A model generated the notes under the pieces. The model searched no databases, had not been told where the DNA came from, and worked only from the letters and a program-made list of their open reading frames with translations. The position numbers were made by a program, and so were the translations under genes. Shown in pieces: positions 19,494 through 31,217 of a stretch of DNA of 64,000 bases (positions within the stretch are counted from its first letter, which is position 1; the number at the start of each line of letters is the position of its first letter). The DNA comes from Planctomycetaceae bacterium (GTDB taxonomy: Bacteria; Planctomycetota; Planctomycetia; Planctomycetales; Planctomycetaceae): assembly GCA_028284485.1 (NCBI GenBank), contig JANQRQ010000055.1, positions 31,479 through 95,478 on the forward strand, written 5' to 3'.

Positions 19494-20225
19494 ATGACCC
19501 TTCTGAAAATTCGCTACTTCACGTTGATGGGCCTGTTGGCTTTGACCATCACGACGAGTGGCTGCCGAAACTGTTTCTTCAAGCGATCTGACTATTGTGG
19601 CGTCGATCAATCCTGCACAACCTGTGGGGATCAATCGTGTGGGACGTGCGGCGACTGCTGCGAGACGGATTGCTGCCCGCTAAAATGCAAGAACTGGTTC
19701 GTCAAAGATCCTTGCAAACCGTGCATCTTTAAACGGCCTTCGCTGGCGATTCCCGAAACGTATCCGCTGGGAAGCGTCGTCCGAGCGCACTACCACACCC
19801 AGCAAGCCAACGGCGAAGCAGCCGACTTCATTCTGCATCGGCACGAATTCGTCGGATCGACCGCCGAGTTGACTCCCTACGGCCGAGACCACATTGTCGA
19901 AATCGCCGCTCGTATGCGGAGTGCGCCGTTCCCGGTCATCGTCGAAAGGTCCGAACACAATGCCGACCCCGAACTCGACCAACATCGCCGAGACATCGTC
20001 GCCCAAGTGCTAACCGACTTCGGCAACCCCGATGCTCAGCAGCGGACGTTTGTTTCGCAGTCGTACGGCCGGCACCTGAATTCGCGTGAAGCAGAAAACG
20101 ATTACTACCAATTCATCTTCTCTCGTGGCTTTGGCGTAGGCGGCGGATTCGGCAACCTCGGCGGAACCAACACCAACATCGGCGGATTCGGCGGAGGGGG
20201 AGGATTTGGATTCGGCGGATTTTAG
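19494..20225 (+). CDS. Cysteine-rich lipoprotein with divergent OmpA-like domain and Gly-rich tail
   Basis: 243 residues; ATG 19494 has GAGG seven bases upstream. A lipoprotein signal ends TTSGC, with lipidation at Cys24. A Cys-rich segment follows (CTTCGDQSCGTCGDCCETDCC and on to about residue 80). Residues about 125-200 read like a divergent OmpA-type peptidoglycan-binding domain: helix GRDHIVEIAARM, strand FPVIVERS, helix DQHRRDIVAQVLTDFG, then QQRTFVSQSYG. The tail is Gly/Phe-rich (GGGFGNLGG, GGFGFGGF). It sits just after the secretin gene and ends at a terminator. A cell-wall-anchored partner of the secretin is a reasonable guess. Confidence 0.75.
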   Translation: MTLLKIRYFTLMGLLALTITTSGCRNCFFKRSDYCGVDQSCTTCGDQSCGTCGDCCETDCCPLKCKNWFVKDPCKPCIFKRPSLAIPETYPLGSVVRAHYHTQQANGEAADFILHRHEFVGSTAELTPYGRDHIVEIAARMRSAPFPVIVERSEHNADPELDQHRRDIVAQVLTDFGNPDAQQRTFVSQSYGRHLNSREAENDYYQFIFSRGFGVGGGFGNLGGTNTNIGGFGGGGGFGFGGF

Positions 20226-20274
20226 ATCGGCTGAAACGGATTCATAACGACTCATCGATTTGTTATTATCATTC

Positions 20275-20309
20275 GCACGGTTGGGTTTCGATCCAACCGT
20301 GCTTTTTTT
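20275..20309 (+). terminator. Rho-independent terminator
   Basis: GCACGGTTGG pairs perfectly with CCAACCGTGC around an eight-base loop, followed by seven T. It closes the secretin-lipoprotein unit. Confidence 0.95.
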
Positions 20310-20482
20310 GTTGTGTGACGGCAGTTCCTGGAATTCCGTTCGGATTGCGCATTGAATCAACGGTCACTCTGTGGAATCGCTTTTCATTTCTTGATCGATC
20401 ACAAACTTTGGCACCGGATCCTGGTTTTGCCCGGATCGGCGTGCCGTGTTGCTTTGCCATTTGAAAACTGAAAACGAAAAAC

Positions 20483-20965
20483 ATGCCCGCCTCGAACCAA
20501 CCACAGCCAAAAAGTGCCGCCCCCGCATTTCATCTGCCTGCCTATCCGGAGGGGAAAATTCGCCTCAGCCAATTCAAAGGCGAGAAAAACGTTGTGTTGT
20601 ATTTCTACCCGCGTGACGATACGCCGGGTTGCACTGCCGAATCGTGCGATTTTCGCGATCAATGGCCGGCCCTTAAGAAGGCCGACACGATCGTACTCGG
20701 TGTCAGCAAGGACACCGTCGAATCGCACGAGAAGTTCGCGACGAAGTACTCGTTGCCGTTTCCGTTACTGGCCGATGTCGACCACAAAGTTTGCGAAAAG
20801 TATGGCGTGTGGGTCGAAAAGTCGAATTACGGTCGCAAATACATGGGAATCGAACGCACCACGTTTTTGATCAACAAGAAGGGCCGCGTCGTGAAGGTCT
20901 GGCCAAAGGTGAAAGTCAAAGGCCACGTCGCCGAGGTTGCGGCCGCCATTGATGAGTTGGAATAG
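20483..20965 (+). CDS. bcp: Thioredoxin-dependent thiol peroxidase (peroxiredoxin Q/BCP)
   Basis: A 160-residue cytoplasmic peroxiredoxin that reduces hydroperoxides with thioredoxin-derived electrons. The active site is PRDDTPGCTAESCDFRD: the peroxidatic Cys (GCT) and, five residues on, the resolving Cys (SCD) of the BCP subgroup. FYPRDDTPGCT, GVSKDTVESHEKF and the MGIERTTFLI strand are typical, and length is normal. ATG 20483 follows an A-rich stretch with GAAAACGAAAA rather than a strong Shine-Dalgarno. It stands alone after a terminator. Confidence 0.95.
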   Translation: MPASNQPQPKSAAPAFHLPAYPEGKIRLSQFKGEKNVVLYFYPRDDTPGCTAESCDFRDQWPALKKADTIVLGVSKDTVESHEKFATKYSLPFPLLADVDHKVCEKYGVWVEKSNYGRKYMGIERTTFLINKKGRVVKVWPKVKVKGHVAEVAAAIDELE

Positions 20966-20979
20966 CGGGAGTTGGCCGC

Positions 20980-21093
20980 CTACCCGATCTGGCGAATCAT
21001 TTTGGCCAACCGCATAAGCCCCAAAACGACCGCGGCCACCAATGCCGACGAAATGAGAATCACCAAATAGTAGCTAAAGCGGCCGTTCTTCAT
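20980..21093 (-). CDS. Putative 37-residue single-pass membrane protein
   Basis: ATG 21093 on the minus strand opens 37 codons: MKNGRFSYYLVILISSAL, then VAAVVLGLMRLAKMIRQIG and TAG. It has a short basic start, one strong hydrophobic helix (about residues 8-27) and a basic tail (RLAKMIR), consistent with an N-out or N-in microprotein. CGAGCGAG lies just upstream as a possible ribosome-binding site. It is convergent with bcp and ends 15 bases from it. No family is recognisable; chance cannot be excluded at this length. Confidence 0.4.
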   Translation of the reverse strand: MKNGRFSYYLVILISSALVAAVVLGLMRLAKMIRQIG

Positions 21094-21160
21094 TCTCGCT
21101 CGCAGCCAGACCCCTCATGAAACAGCGTCCGATTGATTCGGATCGTTCCTATGTTAAAGG

Positions 21161-21188
21161 AAACCCGAAACGTAAGTGAGGGACGAAG
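21161..21188 (-). repeat. Partial AACCCGAAACGT repeat
   Basis: AACCCGAAACGTAAGTGAGGG matches the complement of the right arm of the hairpin elements at 53277-53335 and 59023-59084. Only one arm is present. Confidence 0.55.
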
Positions 21189-21317
21189 CGGAATCGGCGT
21201 CCGTGACGGCTCGGTTTGGGAACCACTCCCTCAACGACTAGAGCATTTCGAAATTGAGCTAGCGACTTTCGCGTTGTTTTCGACGCACTTCACTGTCGGC
21301 TAGGCGCTACAGTATAG

Positions 21318-21430
21318 CGAGACGGAGTCTAAGAGCGTTTTCGAAAACTTGTAACCGTCCTGCCTCGCGGTTACCCGGTATTTGCCGTGTCAAAATCGAA
21401 CTTCGCGGGCATAGGAAAGAGCAACCTGCT

Positions 21431-21433
<3 letters not shown>
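21318..21433 (-). repeat. TAGAGC element, subfamily 1
   Basis: On the minus strand it begins TAGAGCAGGTTGCTCTTTCC and continues TATGCCCGCGAAG, a GTAACCGCGAGGCAGGACGG segment and GTTTTCGAAAACGCTC. GTAACCG and CGGTTAC can pair. Its first three bases are the carB stop codon. A second TAGAGCA on the plus strand at 21239-21244 may belong to another degenerate copy; the rest of this gap is featureless. Confidence 0.7.
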
Positions 21434-24709
<3,276 letters not shown>

Positions 24710-25096
24710 AAGTTCTCTATCGCAAATCAGTTATGGTTGTGGCGGAAAGATTTGCCTGCCTTGTGCCGACCCGCGAAATTCGAGCGATTTCCGACTCCGC
24801 TCAGCACGCAACGCGCAAATCTTCTCAAAAGTAACAAGACATTCGCGATTATCAAGTTTGCGGCGGGGGAGAATCGGGCTTCGGACGATATTCGCAATTT
24901 CTCAGTCGACTTCCGGTCAAGAAATTCCGAACCGACCGGCTGACAGAGGTTGACCGTTCGATATACTGAATTGTCGCAAACGCTCGTTATTGCAGCACCA
25001 AGCCGGCAGCCCGACGACTTCTGTTCGCAGTTCGCCATGTAACGGGTTTTTGCCCCAGCTTTGATTGACCAACTCTGAATGAAAGTAGATTGATCG
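24710..25096. other. Divergent intergenic region between carB and the cupredoxin-like gene
   Basis: 387 bases that must carry both promoters. I see no attenuator-like hairpin with a T run upstream of carB, and no further gene. Confidence 0.4.
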
Positions 25097-26020
25097 ATGC
25101 CCATTCGGCGATTGCTGATTGTCACTGTGCTTGCTTGTAGTGTCATCGGTGGCTGGAAATCGACCCAGTCGCGATCGGATTCGAAAACAGCGACGAACGG
25201 CTTAATCGATTTTGAGTTGGCAACGCGCCCGCAGCATTCATTTGTCTCTACGGACGAGTCCCCTCAGACAGTGCAGCTTGCGCAGGCTCAATCGAGTGCC
25301 TCGGAACCAGGCTGGGGACATTTGCGCGGTCGTCTTGTTTTCGACGGACCGGCTCCCGAGCCACAGAAATTGGAACTCAACAAGGACATCGAATTCTGTT
25401 CCAAGCACCCGCCGGTTGATGAATCGCTGGTGGTCAACGCAGAGAACCAAGGTTTGGCCAATGCTGTTCTGTGGCTACAAACGGGGCGCTCCAGTAATAC
25501 TCCCGTGCACGCTTCTTACCAGAAAGCGGCTGAAGAAAACGTCACATTGAAAAACGAGCATTGCCGATTTGATCCCCACGTGTGCATCGTGCGGACTTCC
25601 CAAACGTTGGTTATTGGCAATGCCGACGCCGTCGGGCACAATACGGCTGCCAATTTACTACGGAATTTTCCGTTCAACGCCGTGACCGGACCCGATGCAA
25701 ACGTCGAACAAAAGTTTGGCATGCCGGAACGCAAGCCGGCCAAAGTGCAATGCTCGATTCATCCCTGGATGACAGCGTGGCTGGTGGTGACCGATCATCC
25801 GTATGTCGCGGTCACCGATGAAAACGGAGGATTTGAGATCCGCAATCTGCCGGCCGGCGAGCATACCTTTCAAATCTGGCACGAATCTGCTGAGGTGTTC
25901 GACAAGGTCACCCGCGACGGAAAACCGGTGGAACTCGATCGTGGGCAATTGACCGTGACAATTGATTCGGGCGTCACCAAACTGGGCGAGTTACGGGTAT
26001 CCCCGGCGATTTTCGAATGA
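25097..26020 (+). CDS. Exported cupredoxin-like protein with C-terminal carboxypeptidase-regulatory-like domain
   Basis: 307 residues with an N-terminal export segment (MPIRRLLIVTVLACSVIGG). Residues about 75-235 resemble the methylamine-utilisation/plastocyanin-like planctomycete family: GRLVFDGPAPEPQKL, then CRFDPHV, the VGHNTAANLLRN block and CSIHPWMTAWLVV. Together these supply possible copper ligands (His in VGHN; Cys, His and Met in CSIHPWM). Residues about 240-300 form a beta-sandwich like carboxypeptidase regulatory domains (VTDENGGFEIRNLPAGEHTFQIWHE). Probably a periplasmic copper electron carrier or copper-binding structural protein. No partner oxidase is adjacent. The ATG 25097 start has only a weak Shine-Dalgarno. 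Confidence 0.75.
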   Translation: MPIRRLLIVTVLACSVIGGWKSTQSRSDSKTATNGLIDFELATRPQHSFVSTDESPQTVQLAQAQSSASEPGWGHLRGRLVFDGPAPEPQKLELNKDIEFCSKHPPVDESLVVNAENQGLANAVLWLQTGRSSNTPVHASYQKAAEENVTLKNEHCRFDPHVCIVRTSQTLVIGNADAVGHNTAANLLRNFPFNAVTGPDANVEQKFGMPERKPAKVQCSIHPWMTAWLVVTDHPYVAVTDENGGFEIRNLPAGEHTFQIWHESAEVFDKVTRDGKPVELDRGQLTVTIDSGVTKLGELRVSPAIFE

Positions 26021-26074
26021 GGTGGACTTTTCTGTAGCACAACGACAGGCGTGGATCGCGAATAGTGGTCCTCT

Positions 26075-26568
26075 TGGCCGAAGGCCATATTTTAAGGGCT
26101 GAAGGCCCAGGACGCCCAATGCCGGTGGTGTTAACCACCCGTGCCCGTGCCCGAGCCAGCACAAGGCCTGACAGGCCGACACATGGACTAGAAATGTGCC
26201 AGCCCTTCGGGCTTGTGTAGGAGCCACACTCTTCACCGGGGCTTGACAGCCCCGGCAAAGGATATGCCGACCCGTCGGGTCTTCAGCAACTGGCCATTGA
26301 CTCGTTCTCAGGCTCCCGCCTGGGAACGCACTGGTCACGAGGCTCTGGCCTCGTTCCAATGGATTCCCGCCTCCGCGGGAATGACGTGCTGTGGGGCTCT
26401 ATCTCCAGAGGTCTTCACCTCTCCCGCTGACTACCGACTCCGACACCGTACTCCCCTCTCCCGCCGGGAGAGGGTGGCCGAAGGCCGGGTGAGGGGATCT
26501 ACTCGTTCCGATCAATTCTCGGGAGTCACTTACAATGTGGCGGCTATGGATTCCCGCCTCCGCGGGAA
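26075..26568. repeat. Array of short, mostly perfect hairpins
   Basis: About 490 bases filled with small inverted repeats with two- to six-base loops. Examples are TGGCC-GAA-GGCCA (26075), GGCCT-GAC-AGGCC (26165), AGCCC-TTC-GGGCT (26201), CCGGGGCT-TGAC-AGCCCCGG (26236), GACCC-GTC-GGGTC (26269), CGAGGC-TCTG-GCCTCG (26338), AGAGGT-CTTC-ACCTCT (26407) and CCCTCTCCC-GCC-GGGAGAGGG (26454). ATTCCCGC-CTCC-GCGGGAAT occurs twice (26362 and 26549). No reading frame is convincing. It separates the cupredoxin-like gene from the end of pyrE. Confidence 0.85.
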
Positions 26569-26604
26569 TGACTGACTGTAAGCACTCATGATCCAGTTCA
26601 CAGT

Positions 26605-27159
26605 TCAATCCTGCGGCGGGTCGATTCCGAAGTCTTGAATCGTCAGCAATGTGCGGAACGGCAGATCGCGTTCAGCGAAGTTGGCAGCGCCCCCTTCCAT
26701 GCGGTCGACAATGCCGACCACTTGCACCACTTTGCAGCCGTACTCCTGAATCCGCTCGACCGCTTGTATCGAACTCCCACCGGTTGTCACGACATCGTCA
26801 ATGACCACGACGCGCTGCCCCGGTTCGACAGGGCCTTCGATGTAACGATTCGTGCCATGCCCTTTCGCCTCTTTGCGAACCATGCAACCGATGAGCGAGC
26901 GATCTTGGGCGGCAGCCACCGTGAGGACGCCGCCAATGATCGGATCGGCTCCGATGGACATTCCGCCAATCGCATCGAACTCCACATCAGAAAGTAATTC
27001 CAGCAATCCTTCGGAAATCAGCTTCAGGCCCTGCGAATGCAGCGTGACCTGCTTGCCGTCGAGGTAATAGGTCGATTTGCGGCCCGAAACCAGCGTGAAG
27101 TCGCCGAATTTCAAAGCGCGTTCGTGAAACAGGTCAATCAATTGCTGGCGGTCGTACAT
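26605..27159 (-). CDS. pyrE: Orotate phosphoribosyltransferase
   Basis: 184 residues. It joins orotate and PRPP to form OMP in pyrimidine synthesis. ATG 27159 (MYDRQQLIDLFHERALKFG) has GGAAAG upstream and matches the family N-terminus; an open extension of 28 residues is unsupported. The SGRKSTYYLDGKQVTLH segment, catalytic VRKEAKGHGT loop and PRPP-binding VVVIDDVVTTGGSSIQA motif are all intact. It shares the pathway with carB but is separated from it by the cupredoxin-like gene and the hairpin array. Confidence 0.96.
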   Translation of the reverse strand: MYDRQQLIDLFHERALKFGDFTLVSGRKSTYYLDGKQVTLHSQGLKLISEGLLELLSDVEFDAIGGMSIGADPIIGGVLTVAAAQDRSLIGCMVRKEAKGHGTNRYIEGPVEPGQRVVVIDDVVTTGGSSIQAVERIQEYGCKVVQVVGIVDRMEGGAANFAERDLPFRTLLTIQDFGIDPPQD

Positions 27160-27335
27160 GACGAACTTTCCATTGGCGCGCACCGGCAGAGACCAAAGAC
27201 TTCTACGGTGCGCGAGGCATCGATGAGAGGTTTGCAGCACCAATCGGGCTTGAGTTCCGACTCGAAACTCCCTGCCGAAGAGGCGGCCCGATCATCTTAG
27301 CGAACCGCTCATCGCGTGCAAACAGACTGCAACTT

Positions 27336-28583
27336 TTAGCGCCGAATGATCACTTCAGAGCCGTTTTGCAGCATGTCGTACACTTCGGCGACGTCTTGGT
27401 TGTTCATGCGGATGCAGCCCCGCGATTCGGCACGTCCGATCGACTGCGGTTCGATCGTTCCATGAATGCCGAAGCTGTCGCCGATGTCGATCCAATGTTC
27501 CCCAAGGGGATTGCTGGGGTCGTCAGCCGCAATCACGCGGCCTTGGGGATCGGTGTACTGGGGATTAAACACTTTGTTGCGAACCACAAACTTGCCAATC
27601 GGGCTGGCACCGTCTTTGCCGATGCCGACGGCATATCGTTTGACGAAGTAGCCATGGGCGTGAAGCGTCAATTCGTAATCACTCAGATCGACGAACGCAT
27701 GAAACGGCCCCTTAATGACCTTCAGCTTTTGTCCGGCACGTATGCGTTGCGCGTCAACACGATTGAGCTTGGCCAGATACTCCCACGGAACGTGATATTG
27801 CTGAGCAATCAACCGCAGCTGATCGCCGGGCTGAATTTCGTGCGGAGCCATGTAATGCGGCTGCGGCGAGAAGTAAATCAGGTTCGACGTCATTGTAATT
27901 CGCTGCTCGATCTCAGGACGCATTTCGGGACGCTTCCAGTAAATCGTCGAGAGCATGCGATGAGCGGCAATATCCTCACCGGCATCCAATAACCGGTCGA
28001 TTTCGATCAACTCCGGGTCATTACTGGGACGGCGGATCGGTTCCAATTCGCTGGACGGTGCGCCGGGCAGTTCGCTGCTCCCAACGCCGGTGTCGATCAA
28101 TTGGGTAACTTCGCTTGATGTTTGCTGAATCGGCTGCAGGGAGTTCGCGTTGTCGATGGCAACGTCGGCGGCAATGACATTCGCGGATGGATCAGACGCC
28201 GTGTTCGGAAACTCGGGCGGTAACAAGTTGACCTCGCCGGGAGCGGCTGTCTGCAGACCTTGGCGGCTTCCTTCCGACGCCACGGCCGGCTCGAGCAACA
28301 GCTCGTCAAATTCTTCCCGAACATCCGGCTCGTTCTGTAATTCGAAAATATCGCTGTCGTAGATCTCTGACTGCTGACTATTCGCAATACGCAACGTGCC
28401 CGGTTCTTGCAAATCCGGCAAGTCGACATGACCGACGTCAGCGAGACGACCGCTTTCCGCCTCTCCAATTTCGAATGGAAGCCAATGCAGCTTCCAGGCG
28501 GCGACGAGTCCACAAGCCACGATGAAACAGATTCCGATGATCGGGCGGTGCAGCGCACGTCTGCGAAAATCATGTCGAAGCAT
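27336..28583 (-). CDS. LysM and L,D-transpeptidase (YkuD) protein, membrane-anchored
   Basis: 415 residues. ATG 28583 is favoured over ATG 28592 because AAGGA lies eight bases upstream of it. A signal-anchor (PIIGICFIVACGLVAAW, about 14-30) leads to a long, acidic, probably disordered stretch, then a LysM module (IQPGDQLRLIAQQYHVPWEYL, about residues 255-300). The YkuD catalytic domain has HGTIEPQSIG followed by SRGCIRM, which contains the catalytic Cys. It should form or attach to 3-3 cross-links in peptidoglycan, consistent with a planctomycete that has a wall. It stands alone. Confidence 0.93.
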   Translation of the reverse strand: MLRHDFRRRALHRPIIGICFIVACGLVAAWKLHWLPFEIGEAESGRLADVGHVDLPDLQEPGTLRIANSQQSEIYDSDIFELQNEPDVREEFDELLLEPAVASEGSRQGLQTAAPGEVNLLPPEFPNTASDPSANVIAADVAIDNANSLQPIQQTSSEVTQLIDTGVGSSELPGAPSSELEPIRRPSNDPELIEIDRLLDAGEDIAAHRMLSTIYWKRPEMRPEIEQRITMTSNLIYFSPQPHYMAPHEIQPGDQLRLIAQQYHVPWEYLAKLNRVDAQRIRAGQKLKVIKGPFHAFVDLSDYELTLHAHGYFVKRYAVGIGKDGASPIGKFVVRNKVFNPQYTDPQGRVIAADDPSNPLGEHWIDIGDSFGIHGTIEPQSIGRAESRGCIRMNNQDVAEVYDMLQNGSEVIIRR

Positions 28584-28908
28584 GAGGTCCATCCTTGAAC
28601 CATCAGGCAGTGCTTTCCAAGGCAATAGCCGTCGACGAACTGACGCTCCGACTGTCGCCTGGTTTGCGACCACCAAGTTGTGGGGCCGGGCGTTATAACA
28701 AAGACAAGAATCGAGGGCTACTTCAATCCGATCGCCGTTCCACACGCCCAGCGAGCGCTCGAATCGCGGCGGAATCTACCGAACCATTTCCTACTAAGGG
28801 AGTTGCGGAATACGGAATCGGCTCCCCCGGCCTATCCACCTTTGCCGATCCGACATGGGACCATGCACCCATGAACCACGCCGTGCGATCCCTTCGCTCA
28901 TTGACTAC
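28584..28908. other. Intergenic region
   Basis: 325 bases between the transpeptidase start and the end of the oxidoreductase gene. Both genes are on the minus strand. I see no gene or clear element; the transpeptidase promoter should lie here. Confidence 0.35.
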
Positions 28909-29919
28909 TCATCCCTCAGCAATCTTGAGCAGAACCTTGCCGTCGCGGCCGACCGTTTCCGCTGCTTGCACGGCGTCGGTCACCTTAGCCAAAGGAAATG
29001 TTTGACCCACTTCGGCCGTTAGAACGCCCGCACGAATCAGTTTTTTCACGTTACCGACAATCGATAGCTTCCCCGACAATTTCTGCTCGGCCATATAGCG
29101 CGCCAGCCAAAACCCTTCAACGGAATTCCCAGGCGTCATCAAGGCACGTGGCGAGAATGAAACCGGTTCGCTCGAAAGCGTTCCATACAGCAAGAGCCGG
29201 CCCTCCGGCCCTAAACAGGTCACCACAGAACCGGCCACCGCACCACCGACCGGGTCGATCGCAAATCGAACACCGGGCTGACCGGTCTGCCTTTCCAGCT
29301 GCTCGCCCAACTCATCAGCACTGCTTTGCTGCGGATCGAATACAATCACCGCATCGGCTCCCAAGCCCTCGAGTTCTTCAGCCTGCTCAGCACGTCGAAC
29401 GACGTTAACAGTGCGGAAACCAAAGTGCTTTCCCAACCGGATGACCATGCGTCCTAGGGCCGAGCCGGCAGCCGTTTGCAGCAGCCATGCGCCACGTGGC
29501 ACCTTGAGCACTCGTTGCGTCATAATGTAGGCGGTCGCCGGATTCACGAAGAACATCGCCGACTGTTCCACCGAGAACTCCGCTGGCACAGGAACGGCCT
29601 GCTTGGCGGGAACGCATGTCGATTCGGTCCAATTTCCGGTTTCCCCATTGAGGACGGCCACACGTCGGCCGACAATCAATTTGCCGAGTAAACCGCCGCC
29701 ACTCTCTTCAACGACTCCCACTCCCTCGAATCCGGGGGTTGCGGGGAGTTGCGGTTTCTTGCCATACACGCCCCGAATGTACATCAAGTCGGACGGATTG
29801 ACGGGGCTGGCGAGCATCCGCACGCGCACTTCACCCGGCTGCGGTTTCTGCGCGTCGCGGTCCTCGACCCGCAACACGTCGGCCGGCTCACCACATTCAT
29901 GAAAAACGACTGATTGCAT
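28909..29919 (-). CDS. Zinc-independent quinone oxidoreductase-type MDR dehydrogenase
   Basis: 336 residues of the medium-chain dehydrogenase/reductase superfamily, closest in style to 2-enoyl thioester reductase/quinone oxidoreductases: an opening MQSVVFHECGEPADVL, NPSDLMYIRGVYG, PATPGFEGVGVVEE, then a nucleotide-binding segment LQTAAGSALGRMVIRLGKHFG. The structural and catalytic zinc ligands of alcohol dehydrogenases are absent. It probably reduces an enoyl or quinone substrate with NADPH. ATG 29919 matches the family start; ATG 29943 in the same frame is possible. It is divergent from rmlB. Confidence 0.88.
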   Translation of the reverse strand: MQSVVFHECGEPADVLRVEDRDAQKPQPGEVRVRMLASPVNPSDLMYIRGVYGKKPQLPATPGFEGVGVVEESGGGLLGKLIVGRRVAVLNGETGNWTESTCVPAKQAVPVPAEFSVEQSAMFFVNPATAYIMTQRVLKVPRGAWLLQTAAGSALGRMVIRLGKHFGFRTVNVVRRAEQAEELEGLGADAVIVFDPQQSSADELGEQLERQTGQPGVRFAIDPVGGAVAGSVVTCLGPEGRLLLYGTLSSEPVSFSPRALMTPGNSVEGFWLARYMAEQKLSGKLSIVGNVKKLIRAGVLTAEVGQTFPLAKVTDAVQAAETVGRDGKVLLKIAEG

Positions 29920-30121
29920 GGTATTTCTACCGCTCCCGTTCATCGCACATCGAGGGCCCTCGAAATCATGAAGATTTCGAATTTGAATCGGTTTTTCCGC
30001 CGATCGGGCGTCAATTCGCATCCGATCTTGCGTGATTAGTACATCCGAAGATAATCACACTGCGGACGGACCGCAAAGCGGGAGACCCCAAATTCGGGCA
30101 AAGCATTGAACGGAGCGAGTT

Positions 30122-31216
30122 TTGAAGACTGTTCTCGTCACGGGAGGGGCCGGGTTTATCGGCGGATGTTTCGTCCGGCAAACGATGGCCGAAGGCAGCA
30201 CACGGCTTGTCAATCTCGACAAGTTGACCTATGCCGGTAATCTCGATTCCCTGGCCGACGTCGCCGACAATCCCGATCACATTTTCGTCAAAGGGGACAT
30301 CGCCGACCGCAATCTGGTTGCCCACCTTCTGGAGGAACATCGACCCTCGGCGATTGTGAATTTCGCAGCCGAGTCGCACGTTGACCGGTCCATCGACAGC
30401 CCACTGGAATTTGTGGAGACGAACGTCGTCGGAACTTGTCAGTTGCTCGCTCAGGCGCGTGCCTATTGGGAAAACCTCTCAGACAGCGCTCGCGAAGATT
30501 TTCGATTTCTGCACGTTTCGACCGATGAAGTTTACGGCTCGCTGGGCGATACCGGAAAGTTCACCGAGGAAACCCCGTACGCTCCGAATTCGCCTTACTC
30601 AGCCTCGAAGGCCTCATCCGACCATTTTGTGCGGGCCTATCAACACACATTCGGGCTACCGACCCTCATCACCAACTGTTCGAACAATTACGGTCCGAAT
30701 CAATTCCCCGAAAAGCTCATCCCGCTGATGATTCTCAACGCCGTCGAAGAAAAACCGCTGCCGGTTTACGGCGATGGCAGCAATGTTCGCGACTGGCTGT
30801 TCGTCGAGGACCACTGCACCGCCATCCAAACGGTGTTGGACAACGGCACACCAGGAGAGGTGTATAACATTGGCGGCGACTCGGAAGTTTCGAATTTGGA
30901 GGTCGTGCACGCCGTGTGCGAAATCGTCGATCGATTGCGCCCCGACTTACCGCATTGTCCGACGTCGTCTCTTATCGAATTTGTGAAGGACCGACCCGGC
31001 CACGACTTCCGCTACGCGATCGACGCTGGAAAGATTCAGCAGCAACTCGGTTGGAGCCCCCGGCAGAATTTCAAAACGGGATTGGAACTGACCGTCCGTT
31101 GGTATCTCGAGAATCCCGTGTGGGTCCAACGTGTGACCAGCGGCGTTTACCAGCGGGAGCGCTTGGGACTCGCCACCGCCGACAGCACCACAGTCAGCAG
31201 CAGGAAGCCGGCCTGA
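30122..31216 (+). CDS. rfbB: dTDP-glucose 4,6-dehydratase
   Basis: 364 residues (rmlB). It converts dTDP-glucose to dTDP-4-keto-6-deoxyglucose for rhamnose and other deoxysugars. The start is a TTG at 30122 giving [15 protein letters not shown], with GGAG six to ten bases upstream. The NAD-binding [33 protein letters not shown] and the [15 protein letters not shown] block with catalytic Tyr and Lys are intact. The stop is one base before the ATG of rfbA, so the two are co-translated. rmlC and rmlD are not in the window. Confidence 0.96.
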   Translation: MKTVLVTGGAGFIGGCFVRQTMAEGSTRLVNLDKLTYAGNLDSLADVADNPDHIFVKGDIADRNLVAHLLEEHRPSAIVNFAAESHVDRSIDSPLEFVETNVVGTCQLLAQARAYWENLSDSAREDFRFLHVSTDEVYGSLGDTGKFTEETPYAPNSPYSASKASSDHFVRAYQHTFGLPTLITNCSNNYGPNQFPEKLIPLMILNAVEEKPLPVYGDGSNVRDWLFVEDHCTAIQTVLDNGTPGEVYNIGGDSEVSNLEVVHAVCEIVDRLRPDLPHCPTSSLIEFVKDRPGHDFRYAIDAGKIQQQLGWSPRQNFKTGLELTVRWYLENPVWVQRVTSGVYQRERLGLATADSTTVSSRKPA

Positions 31217-31217
31217 C

